DNA of 11,461 bases from Geopsychrobacter sp. Lineage in GTDB: Bacteria > Desulfobacterota > Desulfuromonadia > Desulfuromonadales > Geopsychrobacteraceae. The notes beneath the pieces are model-generated. The model made no database searches, was not told the DNA's origin, and worked only from the letters and a program-made list of their open reading frames with translations. Shown here one piece after another: positions 1 to 7,665 of the stretch (its first letter is position 1; the number at the start of each line of letters is the position of its first letter). The translations under genes and the position numbers were made by a program. The stretch covers positions 1 through 11,461 of the forward strand of contig JAUXIR010000020.1 in NCBI GenBank assembly GCA_030620915.1, given 5' to 3'.

Positions 1-57
1 AAGGCCGGGCTGTTCGACAAGGTCATCATCCAGCCGTGGAAAAAGGTCTTGCCATAA
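1..57 (+). CDS. C-terminal fragment of an unidentified protein (5' end outside window)
   Basis: Frame 1 is open from the first base and ends at a TAA (55-57), giving the tail KAGLFDKVIIQPWKKVLP. The residue mix looks like a genuine protein C-terminus, and it runs directly into the ferredoxin gene that follows, which would overlap it by 22 bases if that gene starts at GTG 36. Tight overlap with a small ferredoxin suggests an oxidoreductase or flavoprotein partner, but 18 residues are too few to name a family and I do not recognise it. Confidence 0.5.
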   Translation, partial: KAGLFDKVIIQPWKKVLP

Positions 58-269
58 GCAGGTCTGCCTTAGAACCCGCACTACGGGTCAGAGAAAACTG
101 CAGCGGCTGTGGCGGCTGCCTCGCGGTCTGCCCGGTTGGTGCCTTGACCCTCAGCAGTGAGAAGCCGGGCGGCTGGGGCGCAAAGCGCGCGCTGATTGAC
201 CATCGGTTCTGCAACCTTTGCGGCTCCTGCATTTCGGCCTGTCCGCGCCAGAGCCTATCCTGCCGTTGA
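36..269 (+). CDS. Small 2x[4Fe-4S] ferredoxin-like protein
   Basis: A 77-residue protein with two classical CxxCxxCxxxCP motifs, CSGCGGCLAVCP near residues 22-33 and CNLCGSCISACP near 59-70. Each provides the four cysteines for a [4Fe-4S] cluster in a bacterial-type ferredoxin fold, so it should act as a cytoplasmic electron carrier. GTG 36 is the only usual start codon in this frame inside the window; its ribosome binding site is weak, and the true start could lie upstream of the window. The gene overlaps the end of the preceding gene, so it is probably translationally coupled to it and serves that enzyme rather than the formate dehydrogenase downstream. A strong hairpin follows at once, and 316 bases separate it from fdnG. 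The ferredoxin fold is clear; the partner is unknown. Confidence 0.75.
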   Translation: MEKGLAISRSALEPALRVRENCSGCGGCLAVCPVGALTLSSEKPGGWGAKRALIDHRFCNLCGSCISACPRQSLSCR

Positions 270-275
270 AATTGC

Positions 276-307
276 CTCCGGAGTTGCTCTCGTGAGCAGC
301 TCCGGAG
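276..307 (+). terminator. Strong hairpin after the ferredoxin gene, no T-tract
   Basis: A 14-base-pair stem (276-289 with 294-307, one T-G wobble) closes on the four-base loop TCGT, starting 7 bases after the ferredoxin stop. No run of T follows, so it is not a classical intrinsic terminator. It may be a Rho-assisted terminator or an mRNA 3'-end stabiliser, and it marks the end of the upstream transcription unit. Confidence 0.45.
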
Positions 308-585
308 ACCAAGGATCCTCTCCCTTTCTGGTCATCTTCGCGACAGGTAACCGCGGCCCCGTCACAGAATCTTCAGCCCTTCAAGCTCGGCCAGCTTGAT
401 GTCAAGTAGCGACAAATTTTTTTTCTCTAACGTAAACCGCATAAAAAAATTCACTTGTTATACTGATTTTGCGAACTGAGCGCCTTGGCGTGCTGCGTTA
501 TGTGCATTGCAATGGTCTTTTCATTCACGCCGGTAACGAGAAAGGGTATTTCAACCTGTTTCCAGCGTAAAGGAGGTAATCAAGA
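308..585 (+). promoter_or_regulatory. Non-coding upstream region of the fdn operon
   Basis: This stretch holds no convincing gene and is AT-rich in its middle (about 415-470) compared with the flanking coding DNA. Visible structures are a small hairpin (381-387 with 393-399), a short dyad CTTGATGTCAAG (395-406) and a 10-base palindrome CATTGCAATG (505-514). The dyad has FNR-like half-site character but lacks the usual four-base spacer. A very good Shine-Dalgarno sequence AAGGAGGT (570-577) lies 8 bases before the fdnG ATG. I found no convincing sigma-54 element. The fdn promoter should lie in this region. Confidence 0.6.
456..464 (+). promoter_or_regulatory. Candidate extended -10 promoter element for fdnGHI
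   Basis: TGTTATACT fits an extended -10 element (TGn followed by TATACT, five of six to the sigma-70 consensus) inside the AT-rich part of the intergenic region. No recognisable -35 hexamer lies 16-18 bases upstream, which is tolerated in extended -10 promoters and common where an activator is needed. It would give a leader of roughly 110 bases before fdnG. This is a sequence match only. Confidence 0.35.
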
Positions 586-3500
586 ATGCAACTGAACAGA
601 CGTAATTTCCTCAAGTATTCAGGTGGTGCTGTAGCCGGGTCAATTCTTGGCATCGGCCCGACAGTGGCAGAAGCCGAGGCGGCCCCCCTTGCAATACAGT
701 ACGCCAAAGAGACGACGACCATCTGCCCCTACTGCGCGGTCGGCTGCGGGATGATCGTCCACACCCGGGGCAACGAGATGATCAATGTCGAGGGGGACCC
801 GGATCATCCGATCAACCGCGGCACCCTTTGCAGCAAGGGCGCATCGATCTACCAGCTGCGCCACAACGAGAAGCGCATTACCGAGCCGATGTACCGGGCC
901 AAGGGCACCAAGGAGTGGAAGAAGGTTTCCTGGGATTGGACCCTTGACGAGGTCGCCAAGAAGATCAAGGCGACCCGCGATGCCACCTTCATGACCAAGA
1001 ACGCCAAGGGTCAGGTGGTCAACCGCACCGACGGTATCGCCTCGGTCGGCAGCGCGGCCCTCGACAATGAGGAATGTTACCTCTATCAGAAGCTGCTGCG
1101 CAGCTGGGGCCTGGTCTATATCGAACACCAGGCGCGAATATGACACTCCGCCACGGTTGCCAGTTTGGCAACCTCCTTCGGCCGCGGAGCCATGACCAAT
1201 CACTGGATCGATATCCGCAACTCAGATGTCATCCTGATAATGGGTTCGAATGCAGCAGAAAACCATCCGATTTCCTTTAAGTACGTTCTCGAGGCCATGG
1301 ATAAAGGCGCCAAGCTGATCAGCGTCGATCCACGCTTCACCCGCACCTCGTCGAAAGCCGATCTGTACGCCCCCTTACGTTCGGGGACCGATATCGCTTT
1401 TCTTGGCGGGATGATCAAATACATTATCGAGAACAAGCTTTACCACGCAGAATACATGCGTCTGCACACCAACTCGACCTTCCTGGTGAGCCCCGATTTC
1501 AAGATGCCGGGCGAGCTGGACGGGCTGTTCTCCGGATACGACGCGAAGAAGCGCGCCTATGACAAAACCAGCTGGAACTTCCAGCGCGATGCCAAGGGCG
1601 TACCCAAGTCGGATCTGAGTATGAGCGATCCGAACTGCGTGCTGCAGCTGCTCAAAAAGCACTTCTCCCGCTACGATCTGGATACGGTTTCCGATATCAC
1701 CGGTACGCCGAAAGAGAAGCTGGCCGAGGTCTACAAGATCTACGGTTCTTCCGGCCAGGCGGGTAAGGCGGCGACCATCATGTATGCCATGGGCTGGACC
1801 CAGCATACCGTCGGCACCCAGAATATCCGCACCATGGCGATCATCCAACTGCTGCTCGGCAACATTGGCATCGCCGGCGGCGGGGTCAACGCGCTGCGCG
1901 GCGAATCGAACGTACAGGGCTCGACCGACCACTGCCTGCTCTTCCACATTCTGCCCGGCTACCTGCCGACCCCCAAGGCGAGCTGGAACGATCTGGCCAA
2001 GTACATCGAAAAGAGCACGCCGACAACCAGCGATCCGATGAGCGCCAACTGGTGGGGCAACCGCGGCAAGTACATCACCTCGCTGCTGCGCGCCCACTTC
2101 GACACTAAGCTAAGCGCCGGTGACGGTTTCGGTTACGACCTGCTGCCGAAACTGGACGCCGGGCAGAACGCCAGCTGGCTGATGATCTTCGACCGGATGT
2201 TCAGGGGCGACATCAAGGGCTTCTTCGCCTGGGGTCAGAACCCGGCCTGTTCGGGGAGTAACGCAGGCAAGGTGCGTAAGGCACTGGGCAAACTCGACTG
2301 GCTGGTCACCGCCAACCTGTTCGACAACGAGACCGCCTCCTTCTGGAAGGGACCGGGGGTCGATTCGGCCTCCATCGATACCGAGGTCTTCTTCCTGCCG
2401 GCAGCTGCTTCTTTTGAAAAGGAAGGCAGTATCACCAACTCCGGCCGTTGGGCACAGTGGCGTTATCAGGCGACTAAACCTCTCGGCAACAGCCGGCATG
2501 ATTCGGAAATGATGAACGAGCTCTATTTCCGCGTTGCCGAACTGTACAAGAAGGAGGGCGGGGCCTTCCCCGACGCAATCACCAAGCTGAGCTGGAACTA
2601 CGGCTTCAAGGGAATTGACGGCAAGATCCAGCATCTGGATATCCATGCCGTGGCCAAGGAGATCAACGGCTATTTCCTCGAAGACAAGGTGGTTAAGGGC
2701 AAGCAGTTCAAGAAGGGCGACCTGGTCCCCTCCTTTGCGTACCTGCAGGATGACGGCTCGACCAACTCGGGCAACTGGCTCTATTGCCAGAGCTACAACG
2801 GCAAGGGCAACAACATGGCCCGCCGCAGCCAGAACGACCCCTCAGGCGTCGGCCTTTATCCCGAGTGGTCCTGGTGCTGGCCGGTCAACCGACGGATTCT
2901 CTACAACCGTGCCTCGGTCGATGAAACCGGTACTCCCTGGGACAAGAATCATCCGGTCATCTGGTGGAGCGGCAGCGGCTGGAAGGGGGATGTCCCCGAC
3001 GGTGGCTGGAAACCGCTCAACCAGGCGGGCACCCGCAAATCCTTCATCATGCTCCCCGACGGGGTGGCCTCGATCTTCGGCGCCAAGATGAAGGAAGGGC
3101 CTTTCCCCGAGCACTACGAGCCCCTGGAGAGCCCGATCGAGAAGAATCCGATGTCCGGGACCAGAATCAATCCGGCCATCAAGCGCTTCTACGAGGACGG
3201 CGGGCTGGAGGAGGACGCCTTCCATACCAACGACCAGCGTTACCCCTTTGTCGCCACCACCTACCGGGTGACCGAGCACTGGCAGACCGGAGTCATGACC
3301 CGCAACACTCCCTGGCTGCTGGAGATGCAGCCGAGCATGTTTGTCGAACTGAGCCCCGAACTGGCGCAAGAGAAGGGGATCAAGGGGGGTGACATGGTCA
3401 AGGTCTCTTCCGGGCGCGGCGAGGTGGAGGCCGTGGCGATCGTCACCAAACGCTTCCGCCCCTTCAAGGTGCAGGGAAAGACCGTCCATCAGGTCGGTTT

Positions 3501-3633
3501 GCCCTGGTGCTACGGCTGGAGCACTCCGAATGCCGGCGACAGCGCCAACCTGCTGACCCCGACCATCGGCGATGCCAACACCATGATCCCGGAAACCAAG
3601 GCCTTCCAGGTCAACATCGAGAAAAGGGGGTGA
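586..3633 (+). CDS. fdnG: Formate dehydrogenase N-type catalytic alpha subunit, selenocysteine-containing
   Basis: This subunit oxidises formate to CO2 at a Mo/W-bisMGD site. Read through the in-frame TGA at 1141-1143 as selenocysteine, it has 1015 residues, the same length as E. coli FdnG. It starts at ATG 586 after a strong Shine-Dalgarno. Residues 1-33 are a Tat signal with NRRNFLK at 4-10 and an alanine-rich cleavage region, so the mature protein faces the periplasm. The [4Fe-4S] ligands are C47, C50, C54 and C82, followed by the conserved lysine K84. Sec186 is followed by the conserved His187. The segment after it (ATSFGRGAMTNHW) and the stretch around GWTQHTVGTQNIRTMA are close to E. 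coli FdnG. The C-terminal molybdopterin-dinucleotide-binding domain covers about residues 886-1015. fdnH begins 7 bases after the stop. The TGA is not a frameshift, because both halves lie in the same frame. Automated annotation would split this gene. Confidence 0.97.
1141..1173 (+). promoter_or_regulatory. Selenocysteine UGA codon with bacterial SECIS hairpin
   Basis: TGA 1141-1143 is the recoded codon. Eleven bases later a perfect 7-base-pair stem (GGTTGCC at 1155-1161, GGCAACC at 1167-1173) closes on the loop AGTTT. The distance and the loop, including the GU that SelB reads in bacterial elements, resemble the E. coli fdnG and fdhF SECIS elements, whose equivalent loop is AGUCU. The RNA is also coding sequence for residues 190-196. 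It implies that selA, selB, selC and selD exist elsewhere in the genome; none is in this window. Confidence 0.93.
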
Positions 3634-3640
3634 GGGCGCT

Positions 3641-4411
3641 ATGAAACGGAAATCATTTCTGATCGATACCACCCTTTGCACCGCCTGTCGCAGTTGCCAG
3701 GTCGCCTGCAAGCAGTGGAATAAACTCGACGCCGAAGCGACGGTCAACCGGGGTAGCTATGAAAATCCCCCGGACCTGACCCCGCAACTCTACAACCAGA
3801 TCCAGTTCATCGAGCAGGACAAAGGGGATGACCTGCAGTGGCTGTTCATCAACCGGCGCTGCATGCATTGCGCCGATGCCGGCTGTGTCAAGGTCTGCCC
3901 CTCGGCCGGCGCCCTTTACCACACCAAGGAGGGGATGGTCGCTTTCAATCAGGACAAGTGCATCGAGTGCCACTACTGCGTCAACGGCTGCCCCTTCGAC
4001 GTACCGCGCTACGATGCAAGGCAGAAGGTCACCAAGTGCCACGCCTGCAGCGACCGGGTGCAGAACGGTCTGGCACCGGCCTGCGTCAAGGCCTGCCCGA
4101 CCCAGGCGTTGAAATTCGGCGACCGGGATCAGCTCATCGCCGAAGCCAGGGCGGCCGGCAAGAAGCTCTATGGCGAAAATGATCTCGGTGGCCTCGGGGT
4201 GCTCTATGTCCTCGATGATCAGCCGGGAACCTACCGGCTGCCGAAGAACCCGGCGATCCCGGCCTCGATTTTCTTCTGGAAGGATGTCGTCAAACCGCTA
4301 GGCATTCTCGGCTTCTGGGGCGCCGTCGGTGTAGCAGCCCTGCACTATGTCACTGTCGGACCGCAGAAATTTGACGAGTCGGATGACCCGCAGCACAAGG
4401 GAGGTGAGTGA
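3641..4411 (+). CDS. fdnH: Formate dehydrogenase N-type iron-sulfur beta subunit
   Basis: A 256-residue electron-transfer subunit that carries electrons from FdnG to the membrane cytochrome. It has 16 cluster cysteines for four [4Fe-4S] centres: C13/C16/C19/C23, C74/C77/C82/C86, C107/C110/C113/C117 and C133/C136/C148/C152, in the order typical of FdnH-like proteins. Near the C-terminus a hydrophobic helix at about residues 215-240 should anchor it in the membrane, as in E. coli FdnH. It is shorter than the E. coli protein (294 residues), mostly in loops and at the tail. ATG 3641 lies 7 bases after the fdnG stop, with a GGGGGTGAGGG purine run as ribosome binding site overlapping the fdnG end, so the two are probably translationally coupled. 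It has no signal peptide of its own and is expected to be co-exported with FdnG through Tat. Confidence 0.95.
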   Translation: MKRKSFLIDTTLCTACRSCQVACKQWNKLDAEATVNRGSYENPPDLTPQLYNQIQFIEQDKGDDLQWLFINRRCMHCADAGCVKVCPSAGALYHTKEGMVAFNQDKCIECHYCVNGCPFDVPRYDARQKVTKCHACSDRVQNGLAPACVKACPTQALKFGDRDQLIAEARAAGKKLYGENDLGGLGVLYVLDDQPGTYRLPKNPAIPASIFFWKDVVKPLGILGFWGAVGVAALHYVTVGPQKFDESDDPQHKGGE

Positions 4412-4413
4412 TC

Positions 4414-5025
4414 ATGGCCAACTACGTCGATCGTTTTAATGCCGCCGACCGCATTCTGCACTGGATAGTCGCCATCTCCTTCTTCCTGCTGATGCTCTCG
4501 GGTCTCGGTCTTTTTGCCCATACCTTCTTCGGCTACTTCGACCTGTTCGGCGGGCCGCAGCAGGGGATCATGGTACACAAGTGGGCCGGGGTGGTGTTTT
4601 TTGTCAGCTCAGTGCTGCTCTTCCTGCGCCATGTTGGTGAGACCTGCCGCTTTGATGCCGACGACCGGCAATGGATCGCCAAACTGGGCGGCTACCTGTC
4701 GCGCAAGCATCAGGATATTCCCCAGGGCAAGTTCAATGCCGGCCAGAAACTGTACAGCATCTTCGCCATTCTCGCCGCTCTCGTGTTGGGGGTGACCGGC
4801 CTTGTCATCTGGGATCCGACTGCCTACAGCCGCGAACTGACCCAGTTTTCGCTTATGCTGCACGGGCTTTTCTTTACCCTCTCCATGGTCGGCATGGTCG
4901 TCCATGTCTACCTTGCCACCATCGGCAACCCGGGCACCCTCGATGGGATGCTCTACGGCCAGGTGCGCAAGCGCTGGGCGAAAAAACACGCCAGCAAATG
5001 GTACCGGAAAGTTGCGAAAGACTGA
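4414..5025 (+). CDS. fdnI: Formate dehydrogenase cytochrome b556 gamma subunit
   Basis: A 203-residue integral membrane di-heme cytochrome b that passes electrons from FdnH to quinone. Four hydrophobic segments lie at about residues 14-34, 53-72, 112-133 and 144-168. H16, H55, H150 and H164 match E. coli FdnI heme ligands H18, H57, H155 and H169 in spacing (39 and 14 residues). I chose ATG 4414, which has GGGAGGTG 8 bases upstream and follows the fdnH stop by 2 bases. The in-frame GTG at 4408 is too close to that Shine-Dalgarno. It is slightly shorter than the E. coli protein (217 residues). A hairpin follows the stop, before fdhE. Confidence 0.95.
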   Translation: MANYVDRFNAADRILHWIVAISFFLLMLSGLGLFAHTFFGYFDLFGGPQQGIMVHKWAGVVFFVSSVLLFLRHVGETCRFDADDRQWIAKLGGYLSRKHQDIPQGKFNAGQKLYSIFAILAALVLGVTGLVIWDPTAYSRELTQFSLMLHGLFFTLSMVGMVVHVYLATIGNPGTLDGMLYGQVRKRWAKKHASKWYRKVAKD

Positions 5026-5030
5026 GCTGT

Positions 5031-5070
5031 CCTCCGTCGCGGCTACATTGGTTGAGCCGCGGCGGGGAGG
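5031..5070 (+). other. Intercistronic hairpin between fdnI and fdhE
   Basis: The arms 5031-5044 and 5055-5070 pair as a 7-bp GC-rich core (CGCGGCT with AGCCGCG), extended by wobble and GC pairs and an outer CCTCC/GGAGG stem with a small bulge. The loop is 10 bases. No T-tract follows. It lies 5 bases after the fdnI stop, which suits an mRNA processing or stabilising element that keeps structural-subunit transcript more abundant than the maturation genes. The role is inferred. Confidence 0.5.
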
Positions 5071-5119
5071 AATAAACTTTGGCCCTTGTAGTACCATTTG
5101 TCGAATTCAGGAGATACCA

Positions 5120-5971
5120 ATGTTACAGAAACGCCTTCAACGCCTGGAAGAATTGGCCGCAACGAAACCGGCTCTGGCCGAGGTCTGCCGGTTTTATGCC
5201 GGTCTCTATCAGCTGTTTGCCGATGCAGCGTCTTTTGTGCAAGCCGAGGTCGATATCGAAGCAGCGACAGCGCGTCAGCAACAGGGCTTCCCGCTGCTCA
5301 GTGGCGACATGCTGCAGATCGATACTGCTGTTGCGCAGAGTTTTTTTGCCGACCTGCTGCAGGTCATGAAGGACCATGGTCAGCAGGGGCAAAACGAATT
5401 GCAGGCGCTGCAAACGGCCTTGCAGACAGGTAGGCTTGACCTGGCGGAACTGTTGCGCGCCGTTCTCGACCGGGATCGTAAGCCGATCAGCGAGACCGCC
5501 GAAGTGATCGGAGTTCAGCCGGCCCTGCTCGAATACTGTCTGACCACCGCCCTTGGTGCCGGCCTGCAGCGCTGCCGCGAAAAAGGGCTGGAGAGCCGGG
5601 TGCAGGGCTGGATTCATGGCTACTGCCCGGTTTGCGGTGGCCTGCCAGCAATCGCCGAATTGAGCGGGGAGGAAGGGAATAAACTGTTGCAGTGCGGCCT
5701 CTGCAGCAGCAAGTGGTCATTCCATCGTCTGACCTGTATCCACTGCGGCAACACCGACCACGACAGCCTCGCCTATTTCACTGCGGATGGAGAACCGGGC
5801 TGCCGGGTCGATATCTGCCGCAAGTGCAGCGGCTATCTGAAGGTCGTCGACAGCCGCGAGCGGGGTGAGGGTCTGATGTTGGACATTGAGGATGCCGCCA
5901 CTCTGCACCTCGACCTGCTGGCCGCCAAAGAAGGCTTCAGCCGTGGCAAGAAGGAGGCCCCGGAAGTTTAA
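5120..5971 (+). CDS. fdhE: Formate dehydrogenase accessory protein FdhE
   Basis: A 283-residue cytoplasmic maturation factor of the FdhE family (E. coli FdhE is 309 residues). In E. coli it binds the catalytic subunit of the Tat-exported formate dehydrogenases before export and is required for their activity. The C-terminal half carries four rubredoxin-like CxxC pairs: C169/C172 (YCPVCGG), C192/C195 (QCGLCSSKW), C206/C209 (TCIHCG) and C233/C236 (ICRKCSGYLK), the usual metal- or iron-binding knuckles of the family. The N-terminal half is helical and more variable. I start it at ATG 5120 because AGGAG lies 6 bases upstream and the protein then begins MLQKRLQRLEEL. The frame is open further upstream, but that extension runs through fdnI and the hairpin. 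It sits between fdnI and fdhD-mobA. Confidence 0.93.
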   Translation: MLQKRLQRLEELAATKPALAEVCRFYAGLYQLFADAASFVQAEVDIEAATARQQQGFPLLSGDMLQIDTAVAQSFFADLLQVMKDHGQQGQNELQALQTALQTGRLDLAELLRAVLDRDRKPISETAEVIGVQPALLEYCLTTALGAGLQRCREKGLESRVQGWIHGYCPVCGGLPAIAELSGEEGNKLLQCGLCSSKWSFHRLTCIHCGNTDHDSLAYFTADGEPGCRVDICRKCSGYLKVVDSRERGEGLMLDIEDAATLHLDLLAAKEGFSRGKKEAPEV

Positions 5972-6021
5972 TCCTGAATTCATGAGTATTCGCCGGATTC
6001 AGATTAAAGGAAGGAGAAGGG

Positions 6022-7428
6022 ATGAGCGAACAGCAGCCCCTGGTCATCCACCGCTATCAGTCAGGGAAATTGCAGCCTGCGGCACGCCCGCTGGTCGCTG
6101 AATACCCACTGCAGCTCACCATCAACGGCAAACCGTTGGCGACACTGATCGCTTCGCCGCACCAGCTCAACTTCTTGGTGGTCGGATTTCTGTACCTGCA
6201 GAGAATAATTGACTCCATAGACGATATCCGCTGTCTCGGGGTCTGTCAGGAACAGGGTGCAGCGCGGATTGAGATCTGTGGCGAAGCGCCACAGGGGTTA
6301 CGTCCGACACTCACCTCCGGCTGCGGCACCGGTATCAGTTTCGATCTCTCATTACAGGGGAAAGCGCGTTCTGTCCGTCCCGGTTTCTACGCTGCCGAAA
6401 CGGTACTTCAGCTGATGCGCCAGATGGCCCTGCGGGCTGAACTCTATGGCCGTCATGGCGGACTGCATTCGGCGGCGGTCGGTGATGTCAGCGGCCTGCT
6501 GCTGCACACCGAGGACCTTGGTCGCCACAATACTCTCGACCGGATCGCCGGTGAGGCGCTGTTCAAAGGGATTGATCTGCGTGATTGCATGCTGACCAGT
6601 TCAGGACGCATCTCCACCGAGATGGTTGCCAAGGCGGCTAGACTCGGCATCGGCTTGATCGCTTCGCGCACCTCGCCGACCGAAGCGGCTGTCGCCCCTG
6701 CTCGCGAAGCGGGTATCACTCTGATTGGCTATCTGCGCGGTGAACGCTTCGAAGTCTACACTCATCCGGCTCAGCTTGCCCTGCCGACCGCCTCCGGCAT
6801 CATCCCGGCGACCACCGGGGTGATCCTCGCCGGTGGCGAAAGCCGGCGTATGGGTAGCGATAAATCGTTGCTGCCGCTGGATGGTGAACGTTTCATCGAA
6901 CGCAGCTATCAGCTGATGGCCAGCCTGTTCGATGAAGTGCTGATTGTCACCAACTCGCCTGATCTTTACCCGGATATTCCCTGCCGTAAGGTACCGGATA
7001 TCTATCGCGGCAAGGGTGCACTGGCAGGCATTCATTCCGGCTTATACAATGCCAACCAGCCACAAATCTTTGTGGTTGCCTGCGACATGCCTTTTCTACA
7101 GCCAGAATTAATCCGCCATCTTTGCTGCGAAAATGGCCCATCCGATGTGCATATTCCTCAAACTTGTTCTGGCCTTGAGCCTCTGCACAGCTGTTACCGC
7201 AAGAGTTGCTTGCCTGCCATAGAATCTCTACTAAAAAACGGTGGCCGTCGGATTAAAGATTTCTTCCCGATGGTTCAGGTCACCGAACTCCTCGCCGAAT
7301 CCTGGCAGAAATACGATGCAGAAGGATTCTCCTTCCACAACATCAATACCCCGCAGGACTATTTTACCCTTCGCGAAACCAATCCGACATGGCCAAAAGA
7401 ACGACAGGGGTCATCTACCTCCAAATGA
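6022..7428 (+). CDS. fdhD-mobA: FdhD-MobA fusion: formate dehydrogenase sulfurtransferase and molybdenum cofactor guanylyltransferase
   Basis: A 468-residue protein of two complete domains. Residues 1 to about 258 are FdhD, which moves sulfur from a cysteine desulfurase to the Mo-bisMGD cofactor of formate dehydrogenase. Typical stretches are the TSGCG motif with C101, RHGGLHSAA at 144-152 and LGRHNTLDRIAG at 166-177. Residues from about 264 to 455 are MobA, which attaches GMP to molybdopterin. It has the nucleotide-binding loop LAGGESRRMGSDKSLLPLDG at 269-288, KGALAGIHSG at 331-340, the metal-site ACDMPFL at 353-359 with D355, and NINTPQD at 440-446. The linker is only a few residues, and no stop, start or frameshift separates the halves. 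ATG 6022 is preceded by AAGGAG at a 5-base spacing. FdhD normally has CxxC (E. coli C121/C124); here the second cysteine is Gly104. It lies 50 bases after fdhE. Confidence 0.94.
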   Translation: MSEQQPLVIHRYQSGKLQPAARPLVAEYPLQLTINGKPLATLIASPHQLNFLVVGFLYLQRIIDSIDDIRCLGVCQEQGAARIEICGEAPQGLRPTLTSGCGTGISFDLSLQGKARSVRPGFYAAETVLQLMRQMALRAELYGRHGGLHSAAVGDVSGLLLHTEDLGRHNTLDRIAGEALFKGIDLRDCMLTSSGRISTEMVAKAARLGIGLIASRTSPTEAAVAPAREAGITLIGYLRGERFEVYTHPAQLALPTASGIIPATTGVILAGGESRRMGSDKSLLPLDGERFIERSYQLMASLFDEVLIVTNSPDLYPDIPCRKVPDIYRGKGALAGIHSGLYNANQPQIFVVACDMPFLQPELIRHLCCENGPSDVHIPQTCSGLEPLHSCYRKSCLPAIESLLKNGGRRIKDFFPMVQVTELLAESWQKYDAEGFSFHNINTPQDYFTLRETNPTWPKERQGSSTSK

Positions 7429-7665
7429 AAAAGAAAACGGCGCAGTTGAGCCTGCAGGGGAATGTCCCAAAGTCAACCCTGAGTTTTCTCTTTCCGCTGA
7501 AGCAAACGGGTTCAAACTTATTTTCCATTTACACGGGCCATGCATGCCAGTTCCCGTTATTCCTTTGCCGGCAAGACCTCCTGCTCGCTCTGAACTATCC
7601 ATCAACGGTGGTAGATGTTATCCTTTCAAAGGTTTTATCAATTTCTGAAACTCAAGGCGAAAATT
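7429..7665 (+). other. AT-richer spacer between fdhD-mobA and the IscU-like gene
   Basis: The region is 237 bases with lower GC than the flanking genes. Short open frames cross it, but none has a good ribosome binding site, recognisable motifs or coding character I trust. A weak hairpin ACGGG/CCCGT (7533-7537 with 7553-7557) has an internal ATGCAT palindrome and is followed by a T-rich stretch, so it could be a poor terminator. I saw no clear promoter. It could be an untranslated leader or the remains of a lost gene. Confidence 0.45.

Noticed and set aside
395..406. An FNR site before fdnG (CTTGATGTCAAG)
   Set aside because: The two half-sites are not separated by the four bases an FNR dimer needs; it is noted only as a dyad.
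362..442. Tiny minus-strand frame encoding 26 residues ending LAELEGLKIL
   Set aside because: The tail looks protein-like, but there is no ribosome binding site and the upstream frame is closed by a stop. It is too short to support.
487..502. A sigma-54 (-24/-12) promoter before fdnG starting at TGGCGTG
   Set aside because: The -12 TTGC element is missing at the required spacing.
586..1143. A frameshifted or nonsense-broken formate dehydrogenase gene (two separate reading frames)
   Set aside because: Both halves are in the same frame, the only interruption is TGA at the known Sec position, and a SECIS hairpin follows. It is recoding, not a pseudogene.
640..1203. Long minus-strand open frames opposite fdnG (also 1375-2097 and 2842-3747)
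   Set aside because: These are shadows of a GC-rich coding gene on the other strand; the + strand protein is unambiguous.
4408..4413. GTG 4408 as the fdnI start
   Set aside because: It lies too close to the GGAGG ribosome binding site and overlaps the fdnH stop. ATG 4414 has ideal spacing and begins MANYVDRF.
4904..5119. A 72-residue N-terminal extension of FdhE
   Set aside because: It runs through the fdnI coding sequence and the intergenic hairpin in another frame. ATG 5120 has a good Shine-Dalgarno and a family-like N-terminus.
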